This document shows positions 1-11,219 of a stretch of DNA of 64,000 bases, piece by piece. How positions within the stretch are numbered: the stretch's first letter is position 1; each line of letters begins with the position of its first letter. The notes under the pieces were generated by a model. That model saw nothing but the letters and a program-made list of their open reading frames with translations. It was not told where the DNA came from and ran no database searches. A program made the translations under genes and the position numbers. The DNA is from Eopsaltria australis (Eukaryota; Chordata; Aves; Passeriformes; Petroicidae). The DNA is taken from NCBI GenBank assembly GCA_034509425.1, contig JAVTVJ010000508.1, positions 186,001-250,000 of the forward strand. Direction: 5' to 3'.

Positions 1-59
1 GCTTTTCTTCTGAATATTTCTTACACTGTTCCCTATATTCACAAGTACTAGCATGCATA

Positions 60-430
60 CTTGTGATGCTTTAGGTGGTAGTTTAGCCCAGTTTCATGGT
101 GTTTAGTAAGTCGGTAGACTAAACACCCCTGAAACCACGTAGAGTTAGAAGACCAAACACACTGTTTTCGTGGGCCCTCAAGGTCTCCTAGGAGGACAGA
201 TTTTGTAAACTAGAAGTTAGCCCACCCAGGCCCCTTATTGGGCCCTCCTGGTAGATATGCTAATGTGTAGAGTCTTTAATTGTATACTTTACTGGGAGGA
301 CGGGGCTTTTGCGGCGTGTTCTACCTGGACGGCAGAAGCCATCGAATGGGATCCTACTAAAATAACGAGGTAAACGACCCCCAACCCTCTAACCGTGTCT
401 GTGCCTTTATTTCCTAAGACCAGAAAAAGG
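60..430 (+). mobile_element. Putative LTR fragment (endogenous retrovirus-like), limits uncertain
   Basis: This block is richer in GC and CpG than its surroundings, with about ten CpGs between positions 110 and 395, and it changes abruptly to AT-rich sequence after about 430. It has an LTR-like order on the + strand: a possible start at TGTGATGC (62), a TATA-like TGTATACTTT (281-290), a GC-rich stretch (296-345) that could be the start of R, and a T-rich CTTTATTTCC near the end. A perfect 10-bp inverted repeat, GGTGTTTAGT (98-107) and ACTAAACACC (118-127), lies inside. I tested several start and end pairs and found no target-site duplication, so the element may be truncated or its ends misplaced. 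It could instead be a different CpG-rich unique sequence. Confidence 0.45.
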
Positions 431-3400
431 CATCAAAAGGGACCAGGCTAATGAGAATGGCGAGAAAAATTTCAAGAATATTTCAGCCCTCAAAATCAGA
501 AGAAATCCTTAAGATAGAAACACTTATGCAACTATGCAGTGTTTCAGCTATAACCCCAACAAAAATATAAAGCCTGGAGCAGCTGTCTGTGTCAAATTAG
601 ATTGTATGTCTTTAAGAAAGGTTGTGGCACTGGGTTTTGATATTAGATGGTAGCTGTAAAATGGTCTCACAGAGAATTGTCACAGTAAATTAATCTCTCA
701 AAAAAATCCATACTTTAATAGAAAGTAAACATGATTGCTATTACATTTCATCTTTTGTACATGGTTGAACCTTGAAACAAGTACTATCAAGTGCAGTAGT
801 AGGAAAGGGGCTCAATAAAAATAAAAGCCTGTGGATTACAGTCAAATCCCAGAGAAACCACTTCCTCTAGTAGAAATATCTGGCATAATGAACAGTGACA
901 GAAGAAACAAATATCCTTCACCTCCTTCTTTTATAAATCAAAGAATAACACAAATATTAGAATCAATATATTATTTTGTAAATAAACTGATACCATAATA
1001 GATGTTCCTTAACTTATATCAGATCCCTGAAGGTTGACGTAACAAGGTGCCAACTAGCTCACGAATACAAAGTGATAGATTCCTTTCTAATACATAGCAA
1101 ACTCCCAGCATGTTCATCTTTCTTCTTGTAACTGAAGAGATCAGACCTAATGGAGCCACACAGATCTAGTGACAAAGAAAAGAATGCAGCCCATTAATTT
1201 TGTTACAAAGTGTTCCATTACAGTTCCATTAGTTTGATAGCTGAAACAGCAGCTTCAGATACAGATAAAACATCCCATATGTGTTTTCTTTCACAGAGTT
1301 AGTATATAATCAGTAAAGATCTGTATTAGTTATCAAATTTAGAACTGCTCATTTAGACAGAAAATATATTTCTAAAATCTGAAAATATATAAATAACTAG
1401 TTTAAGAAAGTCTTGAACAGTGAAAATATACATTAAAAGTGATGCACATATCACATACATGCACAGAAAAAATCACAAAAAATCATGTACAAGAGAGATA
1501 TTTATTTCAAATGCAATGGTTGATTCCCAGAATTAATAAAATTTACATGTTAGAACAGAATAGCTGTGTGACATTACTATAAGAATTGTGATTGCTCCAA
1601 TCCAACACGGTTTTGCAATTTAAGCTATTCATATAAGTAAAGGTGAGTGCGGTTGCTCCAGTGTAATAACTGAGATTATTGATTGAATCGAAAAAAGGTA
1701 CTAAATATCAAAATAACTGGATTGCACTCTCATTTTGCTATCATGTCTACATGCTTATATAAACCTAATGTTACCAAAGAGGAAAAGGAAGGAAAAGGTC
1801 ACTGAAAATAGAATATATTTCACATATGAGATTTCTTTACAGTTAAATGTGCAGAAAAAGACTAGCTAACATTGAGCCATAATTGAAATTCAAAGAAGTA
1901 GTGCAGATTTAAAGGAATTCAGTATAAAGTAGTGCATCCCTTATTCATGTCTTGAAGAAATCAGCTGTCAATGCCATTGCCTAAATTAAATAGAGTAACA
2001 GGCTTAGTACAAGAATTCCAAGAACTGAATTCTATTTCACTGCTTTTTCTTGGAATTGTCATGGATATATTATTGAAAAGGCCACTACAGCTAATTAACT
2101 TCACTCCACAGATTTTTCTGTGTTTTCTGTTCTTTGAAGACATATTTTTAAAATAGAGGTTAGCATATAACACAGCATTACTATTTTTTTTTCTTCTGTA
2201 AGTGTAGCTGTCTTAGCAAATATTCTTTCTTGTTTATGATTAATGGAGCCATTATGCTAAACAGGTCTACAAAAAGATTCATAAACCAATCTATTATTTA
2301 TTTTAGATTTCTAGTAATAAAAATGGTACAAGAATTTGCTTAGTGCACAGTATGATGTGCTTTGCATGCTTCATATTTATAAAAAAAAGCATATAATAGT
2401 TAAAAGCTTTTTAATATTTCACTGGATGATGCACAAAGTTCCTGACTAAATAGGATTGTCACTAAGTCATGTAATTCAACAGAAAAACAAAATGTACTAG
2501 CAGCTCTCATGAAAGAGACACACATAAAAAAGCCATAATATACTTGCAACTCAGTATTTTAAGAATTGATGAATCAAGTGGCAGGAAGAAAAGAATTATT
2601 AAAACACATTTATTATCTTCACCTAGAAAGTATTAGCTAATTCCAAAATCTATGCATATTAATTATTTAGGAATACATAAAAGACTTCAATGTGAATTCC
2701 TGTTGAGCAATGTATTGTATCAGTGCCAACAGTCAGAACAATGTCAGGCTTAGTGACATTTTTCAGTTTACAGCACTGGTATTGATTATGTGCATTGTCT
2801 TCCTTGACTGGACAATTAGGACACTAAACAGAACTGCTGTACATGACAAATTAAGTTGATTTCCAGTTTGGTGCCATTTCATGTCATTAATTCAGTTTCA
2901 CCCTGAAGCTTTGGCAAACACCATGGTACAGGGAAAGGCGTTGAAGCGCAGGAGTGACTGAGTGACCCCAAGAGCTCACACACTACCCAGGGACTCAACT
3001 CCTCCTCTCACTACACTGCTCCTCCACATAGCTCATCCCCACAGGCTGGTCCTCAAGCAGAGGACCATGCCTTCTGCTCTACTGCCCCTCCTCTGCAGTC
3101 CTCTGTGCTTCCAGGAGAACCAAATTGTGCATCCCAGCACTGCTCTGGCCATGGAGATTTACCATGATGCTCTGTGCGACGTGGGCGAGAGCCTTGCTGT
3201 GATCCTGCTTTGCTTCCACTTCATGCTCACAGATAAATCAGGCCCTAATTATGAGTGGCTAGTATTTAAAGCTGAGCAAACAAGCTAAGATGACAGGCGA
3301 AATTCCACCAAATTTCTGTGAAAATGAACAACTGTGCCAGGGATCACATGCGTGCATCTGGGAGAGATGACATTTCAGACTCATTCAGGAGAACTAAAAA

Positions 3401-5298
3401 GAAGGGAAGGAGTCCTACTGTAAAAGGAAGCAATAGGCTTTAATTTCTAGATACACTCAAATTCTTCTTCAAACAAGTGATGTGAAACCCTCCCGTATGC
3501 TACTTGCAGCTGATTTCTATTCTTCATGTATTTTCTAAAACCTCAGAAAAGTACCTGATCTCATGGGTCAAAAATCAGGGCTATTTATGAACTTAGAGAA
3601 ATACCCAAACTGAAGAATGTCATGGAGAACATCTCAACCCACTGATGTCTTTTCTGTCTGTAGGAGTAGCTGCAGCCTGAACAGCTCCATCAGTGAGCAT
3701 TCTGATGGGACAGCACTGTGAGTATTTAGAAAGTTCATTATTTTAAATTTTCCTTGGCAGACGTGTTACAGTAATTATCAAATGCTGAGGTAAGAAAGAA
3801 AAAAAGAAAGGCCAGCACAGCAGTAGCCAGAAAAGTTAATTTAAGGGAATTGGTGAAAAATTACCTCTTAATTAAAACAAAATGGTACAAGACCTTATGA
3901 TATTACAACTGTCACTGGGCAAAGCAAGCCTTTTCTAAAGCTAAATTGCTCATAGATTTTCAGCAACTATACTTTGTATGTACAGCAAACAGAGTTGTCA
4001 GCTGGCTCAGCACTTCTGTGGTTTTCATCACTTCTTTTAGATTTAGTCTGATACAAATGAAGTTGTTGCAATACTCTTCAAATAAAAAAAAAAAAATTTT
4101 TGATTTTCTCTTACCTTAAAAAGATGACTGTTAAATAGACTATTCCACTTAACTAAATATTTCAAAATATCCTACTGTGAAGTTTGCCTATATTTTCTTT
4201 CAAAATGGTGAGAGAAACAGTTTGACTTACAGAAAACATGCTGTTGGCAATAAGAGCTATGAAAAGCAATGGGGAGTAAATATTCAATGAGCAGTTAGGA
4301 TATCAAAATGTCATTAAATAGCTGCATGATATGTTATTAAAATTATAAAGGACTTTTTAATAGAGCTCTTTGTGTGAGGATGGCTAGAGCTCATCTAAAT
4401 TGGTAAATTTCATCAAGACAGCTCTGTATACATAATCTCCTGAAGTTGATTTACTGGAAAAAAACCTCACAGAAATACTTTAAATATATATAAATATTTT
4501 TTCCTTCCTTATAGCTATAATAATAGCTATGAATTTAAGAATACTAAATACTTTCTCTCTTTTCTTTATCTGATTTATTCTGTATTTTTGATAAAACTGT
4601 GGAGAAGAAGATTAAATTTACTAAACCCAGCTTTTACTTTACTTGGAAAAAAATCTCAAAAACATTAATATTTTTCTTATTCAATCTTATTATTATTTAG
4701 CATTCTGTGTTTATATAATACAGTGATACTTGTCAAAATAGAAGGCTTCTTTGTATAATTCAAACAATATAGCTATCCTTCCACTTCATAACGGAATTTA
4801 TGATTAAATAATTGACACTATATATTTATGAATATATTTTCTCCATCCTACATAACTAATCCTCTTCAACTTTTTTTTTTGCTTTAGTTCACTCCTGATT
4901 AGCTTAGTATAATGGTATAAGAGGTTTTGCAGAGAAAAAAGTTTCACAAAAATATATCAGAAATATAACAAGATACACATCCTTATCAAGATATAACTTT
5001 AATCAAATGCTGCTGCAGTTTTTTCACACAATCCAGTGTCTACAAGGACTGCACATCTTACATGTGAGATGACTGTTAGTTCTCCACAGAAAATTCCCTC
5101 AGAGAGGGAACAATAGTGCTTATGGAGAAGCCAGTTTTACAGAGCAGTGACATGACAGATCAAGTCCCCAGGCCTGGCTTGTGCACCAGCAGCCCCAACA
5201 GACTGAAACAGAGGAAGGGCAGGGGGCCAGCAGCCAGCTCTCTTTAGTTATGGGGACATCAGAAAAGCAAAGAATGGGAGAAGCCCACATATGTGCTC
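431..5298. other. AT-rich sequence with no recognised gene
   Basis: No exon, RNA gene or clear interspersed repeat was recognised here. A moderately GC-richer patch at about 2930-3300 has one open frame of about 108 codons, but it opens with GTG and shows no known domain. An A-run with a following T-run sits at 4085-4101. The rest is AT-rich with short open frames only. Old, diverged repeats or conserved regulatory elements could be present and would not be visible without alignment. Confidence 0.6.
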
Positions 5299-5304
5299 CA
5301 TGAC
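5299..5304 (+). repeat. Target-site duplication, left copy (CATGAC)
   Basis: This six-base direct repeat abuts the TGTAGCGG start of the LTR at 5305. An identical copy at 5886-5891 abuts its other end. Six bases is the usual duplication length for class II (ERVK-type) integrases. Confidence 0.85.
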
Positions 5305-5885
5305 TGTAGCGGTGGTTCCGAACCAGGAAAGACGAGGACTTCTGGTGGCATGTTCCACGGACAGAGAGTTTCCCCCCGAAGCTCCCAGAGGCAGTGGTCT
5401 GGACCACCAAGCCACGAACCCCAAGTTCCTGCTATTGGTTCCATGATTTGTCTGTTATGTTTCCCCGTTTTGGGAAATTCCCTGTCACTCCCTTGTTCAT
5501 TCCTTGTTCTCTCTTCCCCCTCCCCTCCCTGAACTCCATTCGACCATGTACCCCGGCCCCTCCCCTGTATTGCCCCTTTGCCCTCAGTTTATTGGATGTT
5601 GTTCCTCCCTTAAATACCCATGCAATGAGCTGTTCTGGGCTCTTGGTCCCTGTGCTCCCTTGGGGGTAGTAAACCTACTGAACTCACATACTAAGAGCCC
5701 TCCTTCTCTGGGAGTTCTTTGCTATCTCGCCGTGCTCTGAGGGCAACATCTCCCCAGACCGAATGCAGACAAGCGGTGCCCATCGTCGGCTCACCGGGGA
5801 AGCCTTCCAGAACGCGAACGGCCTCCCAGGTTCACGCTAGCGCTCTGCCGCCGGTACCGGGGCGGGTAAAGCAGGGAACGTAACA
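5305..5885 (+). mobile_element. Solo LTR, probable class II (ERVK-like) endogenous retrovirus
   Basis: This is a 581-bp element that begins TGTAGCGG and ends CGTAACA, so it has TG...CA ends. It is flanked by perfect 6-bp duplications (CATGAC at 5299-5304 and 5886-5891). The left part is U3-like. A weak TATA-like TTAAATAC lies at about 5610-5617, followed by a CT-rich and then a very CpG-rich 3' part with roughly 15 CpGs in 5758-5885. No gag, pol or env sequence is present, which fits a solo LTR left after recombination between two LTRs. The intact duplication and undepleted CpGs suggest a fairly recent insertion. Orientation is inferred from the promoter-like order. The ERVK assignment rests on the 6-bp duplication and should be checked against a repeat library. 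Open frames of 60-96 codons over this span are by-products of GC-rich LTR sequence. Confidence 0.85.
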
Positions 5886-5891
5886 CATGAC
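5886..5891 (+). repeat. Target-site duplication, right copy (CATGAC)
   Basis: This is identical to 5299-5304 and directly follows the terminal ACA of the LTR. The pair fixes both ends of the insertion. Confidence 0.85.
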
Positions 5892-6300
5892 CATTCTATT
5901 AGAGGTGCAGTTAATTGGCCCAAAGAGAGCTACTGCCTTCTGCCATTTGAGATGTACCAGGGAACCTCCACTGCCCACTGGGCCTCCTCATTCAGAAGGG
6001 CAGAGGCTTCTTCAAAGTCCTGTGCTATACTTTCATAAGGCACAAAAAATTTGTGTAAGATTCACTCAGACATAGGAAAAACAGTTTTCTAGACAGCTAG
6101 AGCTCTCCCACGGTTCTCTTCAAGACCTTTGGTAATCTTCTTGGTACACACTCACCATGTACTTTTTTCTGTTTTACCCTTGATCTCTAGCCTTCTTTGA
6201 TGCATTGTTGCAGAACAAGACAAGATACCGAACCAAATAACTGAGTCATAGGCTGCATGTTTCCAAAATAAAAAAAGGTACCTTCATCTTCAGCCAAATA
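5892..6300. other. Spacer between two LTRs, no recognised feature
   Basis: About 400 bp of mixed-composition sequence separates the + strand LTR (5305-5885) from the - strand LTR (6301-6902). The open frame at 5887-6075 has no recognisable domain. I see no internal retroviral sequence, so the two LTRs are unlikely to be the ends of one provirus. They also differ in sequence and orientation. Confidence 0.6.
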
Positions 6301-6902
6301 CAGTAACCAGTTGTGGCTGGAGGCTAGGTGCCCACCAAAGCCACTCTATCACTCCCTTCCTTATCCGGACAGAGGAAAGAAAATGTAACAAGAGGTTCCT
6401 GGATAAGAATAAGGACAAGGAGATAATACTCACCAGTTATCATCATGAGCAAAACAGACTTGACTTGAGGAAATTAATTTATTTCCAATCAAATCAGGGG
6501 AAGGTATTGAGAAATAAAAACAAAACTTAAAAGCACCTTTCCCCCACCCCTCCCTTCTACCCCAGTTCAACTTCACTCCCAAATTCTCTCTCCTGCCCCT
6601 GCAGCAGTGCAGGAGGACTGGGACAGGTCAGTTAAATCACACATTGTCTTTGCTGCTCCTTCCTGCTCAAGGGGAAAATTTCTCACACTTTTACCCTGCT
6701 CAGGTATGGGGTCCCTCCCATGGAAAACAATCCTCCATGAACTTCTCTAAAGTTAAACAGGTCCATTTTGGAGCTGACTGGCATTGGCTTTGTTGGACAT
6801 CAGGGAAGCTTCTGCACACACAGCTTCTTACAGAAGCCACACCTTTAGTGTCCTGTCCATGCCCCCAGTCACTGCAAAACCTGGCCACACAAACCCAATA
6901 GA
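6301..6902 (-). mobile_element. Degraded ERVL-type LTR with an apparent internal deletion
   Basis: Read on the - strand, the sequence matches an abundant avian ERVL-type LTR as I remember it. It starts at 6902 with TCTATTGGGTTTGTGTGGC (family start TGTATTGGGTTTG) and passes the block around 6770-6830 that encodes GCCAATGCCAGTCAGCTCC. It reaches an AATAAA polyadenylation signal (complement of TTTATT at 6478-6483) and closes with the complement of GGTGCCCACCAAAGCC (6327-6342), which is typical of the family's 3' part. The 5' TG has become TC, the 3' terminus is diverged (limit good to about 5 bp), and no target-site duplication was found. The expected promoter-proximal segment seems missing at about 6745-6755. 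This is an old, inactive copy. Confidence 0.8.
6478..6483 (-). promoter_or_regulatory. LTR polyadenylation signal AATAAA
   Basis: TTTATT on the + strand reads AATAAA in the direction of the ERVL LTR at 6301-6902. It lies about 180 bp before the LTR's 3' end, where an R/U5 polyadenylation signal is expected. Confidence 0.5.
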
Positions 6903-9900
6903 CCAGGTTTAATCCACAACTTTACCATCAAGATTTATATTTATCTCAAGGAGAAATTAAAACTTCTCCTAAGCTCTACATGATACGCAAGAAATTAGTG
7001 AAGACTAATGAAATCAGTTCCCTGCATATGTAATAAAATATTCTCTCATAGTCATAATCAAGTCATAGTTCAGCAAAGCATGTGCTGAACTTTAAATATT
7101 CAAATAATACACTTGAGCACATTATTAAAATTAAGTAAAATAAAATAAAATGAATAAATTTACAGGGAGCTGATGATCTAGATTTATTAACTCTTTAAAT
7201 GACTCAATTTTTTAGATTATAAGTAGCTATTAAGCTATTTTAGCAAGATATAACCACTTGGGACTGCCAGGTTATCAGTACAGGAAAAGGATTAGCACAT
7301 TTAGGATTTGAAAGATATGAATGTTAAAACTTAATACCACTAAAACTAATTTTTTACATGGAGCTCTTTCACTTCCAGTAAGAAAATCAATGTGATTAAA
7401 ATTCCTTTTAAGTGCTTACCTTTAAAACAAAATCACATACAAAATATGCTACAAATCCAATACTTATTTTGTAACTCAGTGTTTTGGGGGAAAAAAGTCA
7501 CATTTTTGTTGGCAGCAGACTGTAAAGCCATCACCATTGCTACAATGCCTGAAGATCCAAGTCTCTCAAATTAGCTGAGGAGACAGCAGCAGTGAAATTG
7601 CAGACAGCACAATCTGATACATTTTCATCAGTTTGCTGTGGAGAAAATATATTCCTGTGTGTTTACTGAGCTGCTTTTTCTGCTTCAGGATCTTAGCATT
7701 CAAAGCAGATTAAAAAATGCTGCACATTTTAATGAGATCATTATTAATAGTTCATCTTCTCGTTTGCTAGAGTACTAAATTTCCATCAGCTATCGGCAAA
7801 GGCGATGTGAAGATCGCTATTGCAATTGCTTTGCAATGGATTCTGGCAACCTCCCCACAACATCTTTGTTCTCCCATGACTGCATAGCTTAAGCAACCCA
7901 CTCTGAGCTTGGTAAGGGCTCTACATTCTTGTTTCCAAAATATTTTGTGTATTTTCTTGTTCAATGGATCTAATCCATGTTTTCTCTTGAACAGGCAAAC
8001 CCAACCTACAAAAAGAACTAAAAGAAAGGCTCCTGTGTTTGCTTTACTCCAACTTTCTCACAGTGATCTAAGTTTTCATACTGTCTGGAGCCACACAAAG
8101 GCAGAAGTGAATCAGAAGCTGCATTGACCTCAGAAGTCTGGTGGTATGCACCATTAGCCTATTTGAAAAGAAAATCAGTCTTAAACTGGAGTCAGCCACA
8201 GTGTATGTCTTTAGACTGAAGGATGTGATTCTAACCTTGTGTGAATTGGTCAAAATCATGATTCTCTAAATGCAGAAAGTAAGAAGATGAAAATTATTAG
8301 CTAATGATAAGGTAAAGTGTAGTTCATATCAAATATGAATAAATGCAGGCCCTGATTCTCAAGAGAGTTGAACTTAAAAAAAAAAAAAAGAAAGAAAGAA
8401 AGGGATGTAAATAGAATCTAGAGCCTTTTAACAGAAGTTTAGAGATGCTTAACAGCCCACATCCTGAAATTAGAACCCTTCCTCCCCAAACATCAGAAAT
8501 TTATAAAATCAGTGAATACTGGCTGCAACTGGTAAACATTCCCAGTTAATACTAACACATTGAATAAAAAACCAAGAGCTTCAAACTTACAGTGAGCAAG
8601 ATTAACCTTGAGCATTCATGACAACAGCAGAGTCCAGTGCAGCCCCTGCTGTGCTCTGCAGCAAGGCAGCTTTCTCTTCAGTCTCAAAATACTACCTTAT
8701 ATCATTTTTTCCACAGTCTGTGCAAGAACTCAGCTGAAATTAATTCCCAAATAGTGCACATTTGTGTAAGGTACTTTTTATGTACACATTGTATCTGGAT
8801 AGAATCTTGATACTTTGCTCCCTTGTAAGTCCAGCCACAACTCCTGAGTGACCTCTCCGATGGTGTTTTTCTGGCAGTCTTGTTATCTTTCCCATGTGTG
8901 TGCCAGCTGGACTCAATTATTTATCTGCAAGGCTTCCTAGTTGCTGGCTGGTTCTCCAGGCATGAGTAACCAGCAGCCTTTATCCATTTCTGCACAGAGC
9001 AGGACCCAGCTCCAGTTCCCAGACTCTCTGCTGCCTTACTCCATTACACAATGGCAAGGAACTCCATAAATCCCCAAATGCTGTTTTATGAGGAGGCTGG
9101 AGAACAAGGCATAATCACAAGCAGAATGTTGATGACAAGGAATAACAAAACAATTTCCAAAAAAAAATAATTTCCATGTTCAGCCAAAAGGTAAATTCTC
9201 CAACAAAAAAAGCTAAATCTCATGGCATCTCAACAAATACTTAATTCTCTGACCACAGAACATCACCTTAGATTAGGGCTTAATTGAGATTAATGGGGTA
9301 TGTGCTCTCTCTCTTATTTTTTAAACTTTATCTAGAATCAAGGAAGCCATCTCACCTGTCTGATTACAGTGAAAGCAAATTGTTATGGTCATCTTTTAGA
9401 TAATATAGAGCTAGGCTTTTTAAAGAGAACTTCAGATTCTCCTCTAAAGAGAGGTAAAATAAACATGAAATTTGTACAATAGACATTTTATATGCTATAG
9501 CAGCTATTCAGAAAACATAACAGAAAAGAGAAAATAATAAAAGCAGTTTATTCTCAGTGATAATGTTTCAGCTGCCCTCAGTTTTTAGCTTTAGCAATTA
9601 AAAAAATGATTCAATGCTTCTTTGGCTTTCAGATGCTCAGGTTGTAAGACATTCAAGATCTTAAAAATAAAACCCAATCCCTACAACTTTATGTTTATTT
9701 AAAGTTTTTGCTGGCATGTGTAATGGCATTGCTATCAACACTTTTTAATCATTAATATTCATTTCTAAAAATGCTAAATGAAGCCCTCAAGCTAATGAAA
9801 ATGTTCTTCAAAATATACTTACACAGAAATTGAAATATTCTTTTTAAAATCAACAACTTTCTCAAAGGCATGACAATCAAAAAGTTGAGTCTTCACTTAC

Positions 9901-11171
9901 TATTCTTTAGCACTTTATGCATACTCATATATATAATGACAAAACACAAATAAAATATTCTTTTTCTTGAGCACCATAGACATGCAGCTACTAAGAAAAA
10001 GATGTCAGAATCTTTATTAATTCAAATTGCATCTTACTTTAACAAAACGTATTGCTTCTACACAAACCAGGTTGAGCCTATTTGATGATTATCATTTTAG
10101 ATTTCTTACTTAGAACTATGTCAAAATTAATTCTTATTTAATGAGGTTTTTGAAAAGGGTTTAAAATAGCAAAATTCTGAAACATGCTCATTGGAACTAT
10201 TTGTAAGTAATTAAAAATGATAGCTTTTAAATAACTTCTGATTGGATCCTAAAGCCATGACAGAAATAGTGCTCAGATGACAGCCTGCCACATAAATTTA
10301 TGCTTGATACATGAGCTGTGTTGATCACTAAATAGTGAAAATTTTATTATTCGCTTGAAAAAAATGAAGTTAAAAATTCTGTTTTTACAATTACTTTTCC
10401 TTCTTTTTCCCTTCTACTTCATGACACCTAGGTCATTGACATTATCTTGCTGAACACTAGAAAATCATTAATTACTTAGTCTGTGTCCTCCAACTTTTCC
10501 TCTATCAAATGCCACTGTTACAATGTAAGAGAGACATAAATTGAACTGAAAAGGTAACCAACTGCTCATGAAAATGTAATTTTTCTGTTTGACAGAGACA
10601 CTAACATGATGAGCTATGGCATTTTTGTGTAAAATCCTTTTTGGATTTGGAGTGTGTCACATTCTATCACTCAGGAGTCAACATTTTGCTCATGACATCG
10701 CACCCATAGGGAAAGCTTGGGTGTGAGATTTTGTTTTGTTTTGCTCTTTTAAGACTATGGCAAGGATTACAGTAAAGGGTCTGAAAACTTCTCAGCCTTC
10801 AAAGTGGAGTATAAAAATGGTCTTTAAAAAAGATACTCTTAAATATGAAGTGCCCTTTATTTTTCATAAGTAAGACACTTGAAGTGCACAGTGTTTGAAA
10901 ACGTGCTAGCCAACAAAAACATCAAAATCATTTTTGCTAACAATATTTATTTACTATTCTAAAGAAAGCCAGTTAGATGACAGTAAAATAAATTAAAAGT
11001 CAAATTAAAAATAAGAGTATTTTATTCAACAAACCAGGATCCGTGCTTGAAGTTAAACCTGGAATTTTTTTTGTAATTTCATAATTGTAATAATAATGTT
11101 TAAGGCTTTTTAAGAGGTTGATTCTTACCATTGGTGTTTCCTAGGGAAAACAAAACTGCCCAGGGCTAATC

Positions 11172-11176
<5 letters not shown>
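6903..11176. other. AT-rich sequence with no recognised gene
   Basis: No exon or clear transposon was recognised. The stretch contains short open frames (60-72 codons) without domains and one small A/AAAG tract listed separately. Around 8600-9070 the composition is a little more GC-rich but shows no open frame or repeat I can name. Confidence 0.6.
8376..8403 (+). repeat. A14 run followed by short AAAG microsatellite
   Basis: Fourteen A residues (8376-8389) are followed by about three GAAA units (8390-8403). It could be a grown A-rich tail of an old retroposon, but no recognisable body precedes it. Confidence 0.8.
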
Positions 11177-11212
<36 letters not shown>

Positions 11213-11219
11213 CGTGTGT
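11177..11219 (+). repeat. (TG)n microsatellite
   Basis: There are 16.5 uninterrupted TG units at 11177-11209, followed by an interrupted tail (ATGCGTGTGT) to 11219. Alternating purine-pyrimidine DNA of this length can adopt Z-form and is normally length-polymorphic. Confidence 0.95.

Noticed and set aside
2962..3288. 108-codon open frame in a GC-richer patch
   Set aside because: It starts with GTG, has no recognised domain and shows no supporting splice sites.
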